Part shown: in pieces, positions 43,176-57,200 of the stretch
Layout: each line of letters begins with the position of its first letter
How positions within the stretch are numbered: position 1 is the stretch's first letter
NCBI GenBank assembly: GCA_029582165.1
Contig: CM055877.1
Location: 40,830,749 to 40,894,748, forward strand
Direction of reading: 5' to 3'
From: Portulaca oleracea
Taxonomy: Eukaryota; Streptophyta; Magnoliopsida; Caryophyllales; Portulacaceae
Length of the DNA stretch: 64,000 nt
The notes under the pieces: model-generated
Seen by the model: the letters and a program-made list of their open reading frames with translations, nothing else
Told to the model about the DNA's origin: nothing
Database searches by the model: none
Made by a program: the position numbers and the translations under genes

Positions 43176-44452
43176 AGCAAGTTTTCCTATCCCAAGCCTT
43201 ACCTAAACCTGATTCCACTACCATCCAATCCTTGAAAAAAGAAATAACTGCTCAAATCTTGGAGACAAGCCGATGCCTTGCTGCCCCTATTCATCTCAGC
43301 AGCTAACCACCACACTGCTGCCACCCACTGACAGGTCCACATTTGTGGTCGATCACACTGCCGGAATCAGTTCTGGAGTTGTTGATCTTCTGGTTAATGC
43401 TCGCATGAAGCTCTATTCTTTTGTCATGAATATGTTATTGTTCTTTGATGTGGAGGAATTATGCTCATTGCAGCCTGCTTAAACTTGACCACACTGTCCC
43501 TAGAGGAAGTTGGCTTGTCTGATTGTCTATGATATATTGATTCAAAACATAGATTTTTTTTATATCGAGTAATTTATTAAATTTTTGCTCCAATTATAGG
43601 ATTTTGATAATTTGTTGGTTGTTAATTAAGTTGCTTGGAGCTTTAAAATTATTTGTTTTCTGTAAAACAAAATCAGGGAAAATAGGGTACACAGTCGTCA
43701 TAGTCGCTTTGCTTACTCGTATTCTTTAATTTAATAACTTTAGGGTATTCTTTGTTGCATATTGACTCAAAGTTTAGTTTTTTAATAAAAATATTTTTAA
43801 AAAAAGAGCACCCTTAATTTGAGTGATGATCACTGGAGTGGCATTAAAAGAAAGAGCCAAGGTACTCATGGCAAGGCAAGTGTAGCAGAGCTTGATAAAA
43901 GAATAGATCAAAACACGAAACCTTTGAAACAACAAAATTTAGGATGACCTTTGAAAAGTTAGCAAAAAATTTACCTCTAGGATAGATGACTTTTGAAAGT
44001 TATTCCAAAAAGACATTCATGGGGTCAGGAGTAAAAGTCCAGAGTGAGGAAGAGAGGCATCTAGCGATTATGGGATGTGTTCAATCTTCAATTGATTTTA
44101 AGAAACATCCACATACTTTACCAAGGTACTTTTGAGCCTCCCACATTTGTATGAGTGTCACGACTAACACGTGGTTTTGTGAGTTTTTGTGTTACAGTGT
44201 CTGGAGTGCCTCCTGTTTGTGTCCTCTGTTCTTGTTGATGATGTTGCAGCCATTTTCTGTTTTGGCATCCAATTAAACATTTGGAGCTTTCAAGAATGAA
44301 AACTACGTATGTGGTTATTTTATCACTAATGATTTTTTTGTTGGTAAGAACCCTCGTCCACTCCTTCAATTTCTACTTTTTTTTCTGGAGAAGATGAAAG
44401 TCAGTACAGAATTTTCATCTTTATGATTGCCTTCACGAATACGCTCTTCTAA
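43176..44452. other. Intergenic region without supported genes
   Basis: ORFs at 43273-43482 (plus) and 44118-44369 (minus) have no recognisable domain or splice context. Confidence 0.45.
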
Positions 44453-45183
44453 GAGCATCCGCAATGGTGAGTGTGAGTTTAACTCACTTGATGAGGTGGA
44501 AGTTATAGGGTCCACTAAGAGAGTTAGAGTTAGAGTCTTTGGTTTCCAATGATGAGTTTGAGTTTGGATAAAATAATTAAAAAATGATATACGCCCCACA
44601 ATTAATAATTAAAATAATTTATTTGTTTTGATTTATTTAATTTTCTGTAAGTACTTTTATCAAAAACTTAATTAAAAATAATCAAGGTTTAATCAGTCAA
44701 AAAATTTATATAAAATTATTTGACATGTTATTTAAATAACCAAACCATAAAATTTAACATCACAAACATCATATCAAATTATTACAAAATATTATTTATT
44801 TTAAACAAAACTATCATATTTACAAAATATGTTTCAAATTTATTAATAATTTAATTGCACAATATGTTTCAAATTGGATTGATGACAGCAACCCTGCCCC
44901 ATCCTCCGTGTTCGCACGTCAGCCCAGCCCATTCTTCCAATATCTCAAGCGAACCCATTGTTTTGGCCCAGGTGAAGCAAAATGGCGCCGTCTTGGCAAC
45001 AAAACTCAAAATAAAAAAAGAAAAGGAGGCGCTGCGAGATCTCGCTATCGTCCTCGGCTCGCGAGGTCTACCCTGAGATTCTCACGCCACCCAGGCTCAC
45101 TCTCACCGCTGCAGGTCCAGACCCGTCCTCGCCGGCGACAAGTGGCGTCCACCTCAGCACCAAACTCGACATTGGAGGTGCTC
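44453..45183. mobile_element. PIF/Harbinger-like element, 731 bp
   Basis: Ends GAGCATCCGCAATGG and, inverted, GAGCACCTCCAATGT; TAA is found on both sides (44450-44452, 45184-45186), a 3-bp duplication typical of PIF/Harbinger. The interior is AT-rich on the left and GC-rich on the right (44890-45170). The ORFs there have no known domain. Confidence 0.75.
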
Positions 45184-45374
45184 TAATGTTGGATGTTTGC
45201 CTTTGAAAAACTCAAGGTCAAGTTTCTGTAACTGGTGGATTTGTGTCGCCTTGCTTTGATTATTTTGGATATTTATCTTTAGACAAACTCTCCAAAGGCA
45301 AGGTTTTTCAAGCCGAGGAGAATAATGAAATTAAGTATTAGTATATTTAGTAATCATAAGTAATATATTTATTT

Positions 45375-45720
45375 TATTACATGTTATGATTTCACATGGT
45401 TTCCTATTCTAATTAGGAACATTAGATTTTCCTAGTTTTATTAGTAAATATTATGCTCATTCCTTATTTCTATTAGGCTGAATATTAGAAGGTTATTTAT
45501 ATGTAAATAATGGTTATCCTAGCCTTCGCTAAACACATTAAATGACATTGAATATTGAGTACTATGGATTATTACAGATTATGTAAACAGATGCTACTCT
45601 TTACTTGAATCCAGCAGAGTATTAATGAATTCTTCTCTTGAATTTGGCATAGTGATGCTGAATTCTTATCTATAATATTTTGTTTTCCTATCCACTATCA
45701 ATTAACAGTTGAATATATAT
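45375..45720. repeat. Local direct repeat, copy 3 (empty MITE site)
   Basis: Reads TTAGGCTGAATATTAG where copy 1 has TTAGGCTTAATA, the MITE, then TATTAGGAAG. This gives the pre-insertion state. Confidence 0.8.
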
Positions 45721-46474
45721 TCAACGTTAACCATACCATTGCAGTAAATTTCTTCACCTATTAATGTTTTTTCTTCTCTAAAATACCCTTGACCGGACAT
45801 ATATTGATTATCCATTCTAACAAATAAGCAACAGCTGATTCGACAAGCTATTTCATTGACCCACCAATCCTCACAAGCTAAAAACTTTCACAGTAGACTC
45901 TCTCAGCTATGCGAAAATGACTCAGTATTGTCCATCCCTGCAAATTGATATTGTCTCCAACAATTAAATGGAATGTGAATGAAGCTTACTAAAATCCACA
46001 AGCATAATTTCATTGGTGACCCCATATAGAGGAAGTCTTCTGGGAGAGCGTTCTGCCATAATGCCCAAACCAATACATTGATTATTAAACATTCAAATAT
46101 TCTTATATTAATGTTCTCCCATAATGGAAGTTCAGCTCCACAACATCAAGGCAAGACATCAGCTGAGACTTCATCCCAAATGCAATCAAACATCCTGAAA
46201 ACTCTTATATTCAAGGTTCTCAGACAATGGAAGCTATGTTGCATTGCCCAAAGACATGAGATTGGATTGTTCTTTATCCTGAGCACGACACATATGTCAA
46301 GGCCAATGACTGTTGTTGCAACATTCTACCATTTCATGACACTCTGTCACTGATATGGTTTCAGAGGATCCACTATCCACTTTTAATTACCCTTAGCTTA
46401 ATTTAGCACTTTGGGCTTTGCACAGCCGGCAGCAAGGAAGAATAATTTAATACAGAAGTATACATATGAGAAAC

Positions 46475-47248
46475 CTTGTACAAGTAAACAGGCTTCCTTG
46501 TGCATCTTTTAATTAATGTCTGAATATCCAGGTCACTAGAGAAACAAATCAAGTTTCTTAAAGTAGCCAGAACAACAATTGCACCCGTAAATGGAATGAT
46601 GATCGTCACCACACTCCATTGCCAGTCAATGTGAACACTCAACCTAGAGCATATGATGAGAACACAAGCCCCATTGATACCCTCCAACTTTCATTGCAAC
46701 CCTGTGGTTCCACTTGAAGAAGATTTTAACAAATGGATCTTTTGATTCAATGGAGGGGGGAAAGCCATTGATCATAAGAAACCGCTAAGTTACAGAACCA
46801 GATGACAATAGGGAGGAAACAGGGACAACCACTTATAAAAGTTCTGAATACAAGAAATAGCTAGGAGTTCTATATGCAACTTTACTTATAAATTCCTAAT
46901 CACAATTCCAGATCTTACCACCATGCTATACCATCATGCATGTCTCTGCTGAATAAAGACTGAAGAGGCCATGCAAAAGTGTCTATTCCAGCTCATATTT
47001 GTCTGATTGATAGAGAAATTTCAACTCTGAGCTGGAAGAGAAGGGAAAGAGGGATAGCTTTACCTGATGTCAAATTTGTAGACCACATACTTCTCATAAT
47101 TCTCCAGTAACTCTACAAGGTTTTCGCTTCGGGATGTGTTACCAAAAGTGGAAGAGGTCAATATACCAGAAACTGCATAACTGGATTCAACCATAGCCTT
47201 TTGCTCAGAAATTACCATTTCCCTAAGACTTTCAGTAGCAGATGTGAC
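46475..47248 (-). CDS. Two exons of an unidentified membrane-protein gene
   Basis: Exon 47248-47064 (acceptor TTCATGACAG, donor GTAAAG) joins in frame to exon 46643-46475 (acceptor CTCTAG, weak donor GTTTCT). The product has SLREMVISEQKAMVESSYAV and LVELLENYEKYVVYKFDIR, then a hydrophobic span WSVVTIIIPFTGAIVVLATL (probable transmembrane segment) and a basic follow-up IKRCTRKPVYLYK. No family recognised. It could be the upstream part of the gene ending at 40322, since both are on the minus strand, but no connecting exon was found. Confidence 0.5.
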
Positions 47249-48074
<826 letters not shown>

Positions 48075-48611
48075 GGGATATTGGATTCTAATAATCCCTA
48101 CTATCACAAATTGTATGGCAATAATCCCTACTATCATTTTGGATTCTGGTGGTCCAAAAAAAAAAAAAAATTGTATTGTAGTGGGACAAAATCGAGTGTA
48201 TACGCTAGAGATCATAGATTTTGTGTTGCATTTGATTCAAAACTTTGTATAACACTTTACCACGATTTTTAATGAATTTACAGCATTTCTCCCAATTTTT
48301 TTCAATTTTTTTTCAATTTTTTATGATTTTTTCAATTTTATTCCTTTTAAAAAATCATAATAATTGCTCGGAATCTCAAAATAATAATTTAAAAAATGTT
48401 TTAGTAACTACACTTCGTTACCTATCTAGGGGTAGGAACCAAAAAACCAAAAACAATAAGGGGTAGGCATGGAAAAAATAAAAAGAATGTGGTGATGAAT
48501 TTGGTACCACTACAATACAATTTTTTTTTTTTTGGACCACCAGAATCTAAAATGATAGTAGGGATTATTGCTATACAATTTGTGATAGGGATTATTAGAA
48601 TCCAATTTCCC
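48075..48611. mobile_element. Mutator-type MITE inserted in a TA microsatellite, 537 bp
   Basis: TIRs of about 110 bp start GGGATATTGGATTCTAATAA and end with the complement. TA repeats flank both sides, so the 9-bp duplication (TATATATAT) is hidden in the repeat. The terminal wording resembles the elements at 16137 and 25042. Confidence 0.82.
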
Positions 48612-49641
<1,030 letters not shown>

Positions 49642-50560
49642 TGTTGATGTTTTCCAAGTGTATGTGTGTGTTTGGTTATCATGAAAGGCATGAAAAACCA
49701 AGTATAAAGTGTAAAGATGAGCTAAGAGGACCAAAGGATGCCATTGGATGCCATTGGATAACGTCCCGGGTCCAAAAGCCCCAAACTTGAGTGTTGAGTA
49801 CCTGTCACGAGAGTGTCATGGTTTGACACGGGAGTGACAAGCCTCAGAGTTGAACAGATTTTGTGCAACTTGGGTGCTGAGTACTTGTCACAGGCTAATC
49901 ATGGTTGGACACGGGAGTAATAGGCCTCAAAACATGAAGATGGGCCTCAGAGTTGGACAGATTTTGTACAACTTGGGTGCTGAGTACTTGTCACAGGCTT
50001 ATCATGGTTGGACATGGGAGTAACAGGCCTCAAAACATGAATTTCTGGGTACTGCACAGCTCACATGGGCTTGTCATGGCTTAACACGGCCATGTCAAGC
50101 ACGACACGGTCCGCATCGCCTAGACATGGTCCACGTCATGTTTCTAGCTATGGTTTTGCTCACTTTTCATGCCTTTCACGAGTTTCCAATTCATTTAACA
50201 TGTTTTTCATGCTGAGAAGGGTAGTCAGTGTTAGTCGATATCCTAACTACCTTATCCATGATGATCATGCATCATCTTCTTATCCATAAGGCCATACAAG
50301 AGTACATACTTGCACTACAGATAGGAGTGCATTTGCCACTTTCATTTACTTCATTCCTTCCATAAACACCTCCTTTCTAGGTTGTGATTGAAGCACATCT
50401 TTAGGCAAGGTTTGAGAGTTTGCTATGTCTCCTCCCTACAAGATGAGTTTTATCCTGCGACTATATATGGTTGATATATAAGTCAAAGGAGAGTGCATAC
50501 GCCTACGACTCTCTTGATTATCTATGCAATTCTCATCCTACATCCTCATTTAAATCAACA
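49642..50560 (+). repeat. Copia left LTR
   Basis: Contains repeated phrases like GACACGGGAGTGACAAGCCTC and GGGTGCTGAGTACTTGTCACA in multiple copies (49800-50030), which makes it longer than the right LTR. Confidence 0.88.
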
Positions 50561-53225
50561 ATCTTTGACTTATATACGATCGGGTTTTGAATCGGGCAAG
50601 ACAAGAACAAGATCGAGATCAATATCAAATATGGGGATGTTCTTGGATGAGTATGATGTTCCAGACGGGATTGGCCTGTTTTGGTTGAGAATGGAGTGAT
50701 CTTTTACTTTTGGAATATAGGATTATACATATTATAGATAAGTATAAGTTTATTTAATTGTTTTCATTATTAAGAATACATGGCCATACATAATTAAGTA
50801 TTTATGATGACTACATGTGATGTAGATTCATCATGCCATAGTCTCACACTTGGGGATCCAAGGTCCATGGAGGGTGTATTGGAACCATATTGGCACAAAG
50901 ACGTCACTCAGCCAATCAAAGAATCAAGCAAAACCAATGTTGGCATGCATTTTCCAATAACCAACAAGAATGCCTACGTTCTGGTGTGATTAACTCTTAA
51001 ATGAGTTATCTTTTTCATAGAGATTAGCCTACTTGGTGCAAGCAAGCTGCATGGTTATTCACAAGTTCAAGCAAAACGCTTATAGTTTAAAGTGCCATTC
51101 ATTCCGATTGGTACCTACGCTATTTATGTCTATATCTCAAAATTGAGACATCTACTCCGATCTTGCCCTAGGAGAATTTTGAAGAGCATTGAATAAGCTT
51201 TCCAAAAAGCTTACATGTCCAATTTGGAGTTTGTTTGCATTTCCAACGGCCCTTGCAAAATCAGTGTACTTGGTAGAGCTCAATGTGGCTCATTTGTCAT
51301 TTTTGGGTTTGTTCAAGGGTAATTCAGTCTTTTCTAGTCCCATTTCGAATTCCTCTCTTCTTTGTTGATCCAAGGAGGTTTCCTAGCAGCTTGGGTTTGC
51401 TAAGTAAGCAAGCAAGTAGGAGGTGGATTGCTAGGAGTGGCGTTAATTGTACTTGGCTGGTCCAATGGAGAGCTACCATTTTGTGTGACCCTATTGGCTC
51501 TTTCTTCTACCATGTTAGACAAAATCTGAAGCAATGTATTAGTTAGCTTTGATTGTAATTAGCTTAATTAAGCATGTTTAGTACGTTTCTTTGCGATCAG
51601 GAAACCTTAAGTGAACAATTGAGGTTGTGTGTGCTAGGCAGCTAGCTTAGCTATATATTACGCATATTGTACTCATTTTGCAACATATGACTTGTTGAGT
51701 GAACGAAAGCTTTGAGCTTCTTCTTGTTTGTGAGTAACTAAAACTCTCAAAATTTCTAATCCAATATCTTGGTTTGGCTAATCAAGTGGTGTTATGTAGA
51801 GCTTGTCATTAATCTTTTGGTGTTGTTTTTGTATCCAAGAGTGAGATTACAAGTACTATCCCTAGTGAAATCGTTTAAGGTGATTCTATATCAAACGAGT
51901 TCATTAGCCGATCTTTGCTATTTCATTCATTTTCCATTCCTTGTTATACGTATTATTCAAGAATGCATTTTCAAGTACAAGTTTTTCTACAAGAAAAGAA
52001 ATGTATATTTTATGTACATTCAAATGGTTATATAAGTCCATGGCTATGTGTTATTATAGATTGATTTAATCAAATTTGAATTGGCTTAGAATATAACTAT
52101 GAATCCATGGTTGTTTATCTGGATATGGTCATGAAGAGATACTTCATAAGTTATAAGTCCATGGCTATGTTTTATTATAGATTGATTTAATCAAATTTGA
52201 ATTGGCTTAGAATATGACCATAATTCCATGGTTGTTTATCTGGATATGGTCATGAAGAGATACTTCATAAGTTAAAGTGAATATTTAAGAGATACTTCAT
52301 AAGTTAAAGTGAATGTTTATTCATATTATAAGTTAGTAGTATTCTTTATAAGATCTTGTAGATAATGAAGGAGTACTTGTAATCAAGTAAGATGTAATTA
52401 ATATTTTAATTACATGTCTGTAGCAATGTTTAATATGTAATAGTTTTTTAATAACATATCTGAGATGGAGATTCTTAAATACCATGGACCTTAATAAAGT
52501 TAGGAATTTATTCTCCATAATAACTTAATAAAGTTTGTATTAAGTTTAAGATGTAATGGTTTAATTACATGTCAAGATGAAATTAAGCATATTATACTTT
52601 GTAAGTCTTAGAGGCTCAATTATTTGAGATTTACAAAGGTGTATAATATTAAGTTTACAAGTTAATTTTGGATCCACAAATAAGCACCTGATAAGTGTGG
52701 AGTTACTCTAAGGAGCCTACAATGTTGATTATCAAGAACCTACAGTATGTTAATCATATTGATTGCTAAGGTCTACAATATTGATTGCAAAGCCTACACT
52801 ATGAGGACACAAATCATAGTGATTGCAAGTTACCTACAAATCATGTTTTGATCATTTTGATTGCAATTAAAGTTGCCTACAATGTGATGTTTTGATCATA
52901 TTGATTACAAGAAAGGTTTAAGCATTCAAGTTTTCATTGGTTGCAAAGTTAAGCCTAAGTATTCAAGTTTATTTGGTTTTCAAGTGTCAATAAGCAAAGT
53001 ATGAATAAGACTATCTTTGAAGTTTAACGGTCATGGAAAGATATGGTATATCTAGTGATCATTAATGGTCAAAGATGAAACAAGTTATTATTTTTAAGAT
53101 TTTGCCAAGTCTATTTATTAAGATCAAAAGATAAAGCACTTGAAAAGTTTAAATCTTATAAGGCCAAAAGCGGATTGCATTGTGAGTCCTTTATTAAAGT
53201 CCTTAGATCCTGGAGAGGGGGACGA
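50561..53225. other. Unassigned interior of the Copia element
   Basis: No retroviral domain found. 51500-51960 looks like an LTR R-U5 region (a TATA-like CTATATATTA, then a stretch resembling a transcribed leader), possibly from another element. 52640-52930 has a short degenerate repeat around CCTACAATGTTGATTGCAAG. Confidence 0.4.
52032..52273. repeat. 121-bp tandem duplication
   Basis: ATAAGTCCATGGCTATGTG at 52032 recurs at 52153 with few changes through GAGATACTTCATAAGTT, followed by a second short duplication of AGAGATACTTCATAAG. Confidence 0.93.
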
Positions 53226-54420
53226 TGCGGAAGCCTAGGGTCTAAACAAACATGTGGATGATGGAAATCCACCCATAGAACTCATAAGAACACCAAACTA
53301 AATTTTTAGGGTTTTTGGATTAATGGAGAAAAACATGGAATTAAAAGATATGAACAATTCTAAAGACAGAAATCTCACCAAATTGAACTAAGATGTTCAA
53401 TCTCTAGCACAACGATCTCCCACAAGCAAAGAGTCTTGAATCACCCAAGAAATCTCACAAAGAGTAGAGGATAACCACCCACTCACAAAGAAGAGAATTT
53501 ACCAAGCCATTTCCACCCAAAGGATTAGCTTTCATTGCAATAGGGTTGAAAACCCACAATTACAAACTCTCCAATTGAGAGGAATTTTCTTGAGTCTAGC
53601 TCCTAAACATTAATCATCCAAATCTATCTTGAAAAACAAGCTAAAGGGGTATTTATACTAAACAGAAATTAGGTTAAAAACTAAGTTAAAACAAAGCAGC
53701 CAAGCGCGTGTCGTAGAGGGGTCGCGGGCGCGACACATGTCTTCGCGGGCGCGACACCCCCTGGCTCGGCAACCCTTCATCCCAGCATCGAGCGTCACAG
53801 GTGTCACATGTCGGGTCACGGGCGCGAAGTATCGGCCAGCAGGCCGACTCGGGCGAGTCACCAGCTGACTCGGGCGTGACTGTCTTCTGGGCAGTTTTTC
53901 CCTGCCGACTTCAAATGCGCATAACTTCTTCATCCGGGCTCCGTTTTAGGCCCATAAGATATCGATGGAAAGCTCTCGGTGTGTACTTTAAGTTCCCAAA
54001 ATTTCAAGTCCATCGGAGTTATATTGAAGGAGTTATGACCCAAAGAGTGAAGGCGCGTCCATTCCAACAACCCACGCTGGCCCTTTTCCGCTTATTCTTT
54101 CTGAAAGACTCCGAACCCTTTTAAGGGCCCGAAGTAGGTCCCGATAAGGACCCGTAGCTCCACTCCCATGGTCCGGGGTCCCATTTGAAGTGGATGCCAC
54201 ACCCGATGCCGATCAAACCACACCTCCAGGGTCCCGGGTCCACCTTGAAATGCACTCCACACCCGACCTTGGAGTTGTTTTCTTCGTGTTCTTTGGTGAG
54301 GGTGAGGTTAGACTGGGAAAACATGGATCCCGAGGCTCGGGCCCCAACCCGGTATGCTCCAGATCCAATAGACGTGGGGAATATTATAAGCCTAAATATT
54401 TCCAGGAAACGGGGTAGTAA
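53226..54420 (+). repeat. Gypsy-style LTR remnant
   Basis: The segment ATTGAACTAAGATGTTCAAT to GGTTAAAACC-like sequence, plus the GCGCATAACTTCTTCAT and ATCGATGGAAAGCTCTC blocks, is repeated at 58590-59400. Such blocks are common in plant Gypsy LTRs. A purine run (GGAGAGGGGGA) just before 53226 is consistent with a 3' LTR start. The right boundary is uncertain. Confidence 0.5.
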
Positions 54421-54427
54421 ACCTATT

Positions 54428-55350
54428 ACCTCTAAATAGATCTTCTAAAGGAAAAAAGAAAGTAGGTGGTACCATAGAGAGGTATAAAACTAGACTTGTT
54501 AGGGGTTTTGCACAACGACATGGTATAGATTACTTTGACACCTACGCATCGGTGGCATGAATAACGACTATAAGGGTTCTAATAGCGTTAGCCACCATCT
54601 TTAAGCTTGAAATTCACCAAACGGATGTTAAGATTGCTTTTCTAAATGGTGAATTAGAGGAAGAGGTGTACATGAGGCAACTCGAAGGCTTTTTAGCCAA
54701 GGGACAAGAAAGGAAAGTGTGCAAACTAGTTAAGTCTTTATATGGTTTAAAATAAGCTCCTAAGCAATTGGCAAGTTATGTACGTACACTAGCAATCTTA
54801 GTAAGTATCATTGGTATGAAATTAGGAGGGTATGGATATACCTTAAGAAAAACCCACACTATGCTCTACACTATACAAAAGAACCCTCGGTTTTTTGAGG
54901 GAGTACTCAGATGCTAGTTGGGCTAGTGATAAGGTGGTCTATTCCTCAACCACGGGTTGACTTTTTATGCTTGGTGGTGGCATTATATCTTGGGCTAAAC
55001 AAAGTTGTATTTCAAATTCCACCATGGCATCTGAATTGGTGGCATTGGCTGCGACTTGTAGGAACCAGAGTAGCTTTGGAATTTAATGTTGGAGTTACCT
55101 ATTTGGCCTAAGCCTATGGCACCAATCTCCATACATTGTGATAGTAAGTCTACCCTAGCTAAGATGTATAATCATATCTACAATGGCAAGTCAAGGCACA
55201 TTGGACTTGGATATGTACACACATAAACTAATTAAGGGGTAGTGACCATTGGTTATGTGACTTCAAGTGAAAACTTTGCTATTTCCTTAACTAAGAGATT
55301 AACCAAAGACTTGGTGATTAGGTCATCAAGGGGGATGGGTATAAGCCCAA
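54428..55350 (+). pseudogene. Copia reverse transcriptase and RNase H fragments
   Basis: Plus-strand frames read ERYKTRLVRGFAQRHGIDYF, ALATIFKLEIHQTDVKIAFL then NGELEEEVYMRQLEGF, and KLVKSLYGLK with a stop where Gln is expected (RT fingers and palm up to, but not including, the YVDD box). After a deletion, YSDASWASDK, GGGIISWAKQS and ASELVALAATC follow (RNase H). Many stops and shifts; dead. Confidence 0.93.
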
Positions 55351-55946
55351 TTTTGAGAAACACTAGTGATAGTGCTTCTCCTTGATATTTGACTTGATGT
55401 CAAGCTCTAGGAGGGTCACTTTATCATATAGTGATTGTGACAGCACAAGTTGTAAAACCGTACCAAGGATGAGTTTTGTGCTTAAGTTCTGTAATGATAA
55501 GAGGTTGAGTGTTTACTCTTAATACACTAATTATGGATGGAAGCTCGGTTACAGGAGCATATAAGTTTTAGTCAACCTATGTGAGCAAGAAGTATAGCCG
55601 CTTCAAGAAACTATTGAGCTTGGCTTTAATTTGCTCACGAGAGGATATAGGACACATGGCAAATAATAGTATCATAAGTTTGACGTTTCTTATTTGGTTA
55701 AGTTATTTTGGTGTCACGCATCCAAACGTTAAGCAAGGATGTGAAATTCAATGCTTTGTCAACTATCACATTCAGACATGTGTAAATATGTTCACTACTT
55801 AGAAATTCAATTCGCAAGAAACTATCTAAGATGCATAACTAACCCTTACTCTCTTGAGTGTTTTATGTTGTGTGATTCAAATATGTTTGTTGTCAAAGGT
55901 ATTGAATATGAGTCAAGAATTCCATATACTCAAAATGGCGGAGGAT

Positions 55947-56751
55947 TGTTAATGTTTTTCAAGTGTATGTGTGCGTTTGGTTAACAAAGGCATGAAAAAC
56001 TAAGTATAAAGTGTAAAGATGAGCTAAGAGAACCAAAGGATACCGATTGGACGACATCCCGGGTCCAAAAGGCCCAAACTTGGGTGTTGAGGACCATACA
56101 CGAGAGTGTCATTGTTTAACACGAGAGTTACAAGCCTCGAAGTTGGACAAATTTTGAGCAAAGTGTCTGTTATGGCGTGCCATGGCTTGACACGAGAGTG
56201 TCATCGTTGGACACGGGAGTGACGAGCCTCGAAACATGAATTTTTGGGTACTACACATCTCACACAGGCGTGCCATGGCTTGACACGGACACGGCGGTGT
56301 CAAGCTCGACACGATCTATGTCAGGTTTCTAGGTGTAGTTTTGCTCATTTTTCATGCCTTTCACGTGTTTTCAATTCATTTAACACATGTTTTTCATGCT
56401 AATATGGGGTAGTTAGTGTTAGTTAGATAACCTAACTACCGTATCCATCATGTTCATGCATCATCATCTTATCCATAAGGCCATACAAGGGTACATACTT
56501 GCACTATAAATTGGAGTGCATTTGCCACTTTCATGTTACTCCATTCCTTCCAAAAACTCCTCCTTTGTAGGTCATAGCCGCAACACGTCTTAGGCAAGGT
56601 TTGAGAGTTTGCTAAGTCTCCTCCCTACAAGACAAGAGTTTTATCCTGCGACTATATACAGTTGATATATAAATTAAAGGAGAGTGGGTATCCCAACGAC
56701 TCTCTTGGTTATCTAAGCAATTCCCATCCTAAATACTCGTTTAAATCAATA
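55947..56751 (+). repeat. Copia right LTR
   Basis: Partner of 49642-50560. Ends AATCAATA instead of AATCAACA. Strong match at both ends (AAGTATAAAGTGTAAAGATG; ATCCATAAGGCCATACAAG). Confidence 0.88.
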
Positions 56752-57200
56752 ATCATCAATCACAATTTCAAAAGTTCAAATGTTAAGAGTTACAAAATAT
56801 AGTTTAAGATATTCGGATTTTAAATACATAAGTGCACGTTTCTCAAATTATAACTGGATATCCCCAAAACCATAACTACATGATCCCCAAAACCATAACT
56901 ACATGATCCCCAAAAACATAAATTAGAAAATTAGCACAAATGAAATAGGCTCGCCAAAAGTCATCCTCCCCTACCCCCTTGGGAAAAAAAAAATCACCGC
57001 ACATAACTATATGTTCCCCAATATAGAGAACGTCAAAAGCTTGGAAAACATGGGTGGGGAGTGAGGGCCTTAGTTTTAGAAAATCAATCGCTTTTTCCAC
57101 ATTATTTCAATTTTAGTCATCATTTTTTTCCTCATTTTCATAATTCAAAGAGTCTAAAATTACAAATTAAGATACTTGGATTTCAAATGTAAGAGCAAAT
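56752..57200. repeat. Dispersed repeat, right part
   Basis: Continues the repeat broken by the Copia insertion. CCATAACTACATGATCCCC occurs twice in tandem near 56870-56910. Confidence 0.7.

Larger units (their letters stand above)
49642..56751 (+). mobile_element. Decayed Ty1/copia element, 7.1 kb, with nested insertions
   Basis: LTRs at 49642-50560 and 55947-56751 run in the same direction (TGTTGATG... and TGTTAATG...). Flanking 5-mers ATCGT and ATCAT are a near-perfect target duplication. A purine tract (GGCGGAGGAT) precedes the right LTR. RT and RNase H remains lie at 54428-55350. No recognisable primer site follows the left LTR, and gag, protease and integrase were not found, so 50561-53225 is either strongly decayed or replaced. 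Confidence 0.85.

Noticed and set aside
44908..45186. 92-codon basic ORF
   Set aside because: Inside the PIF/Harbinger-like element and running into its terminal repeat; no domain.
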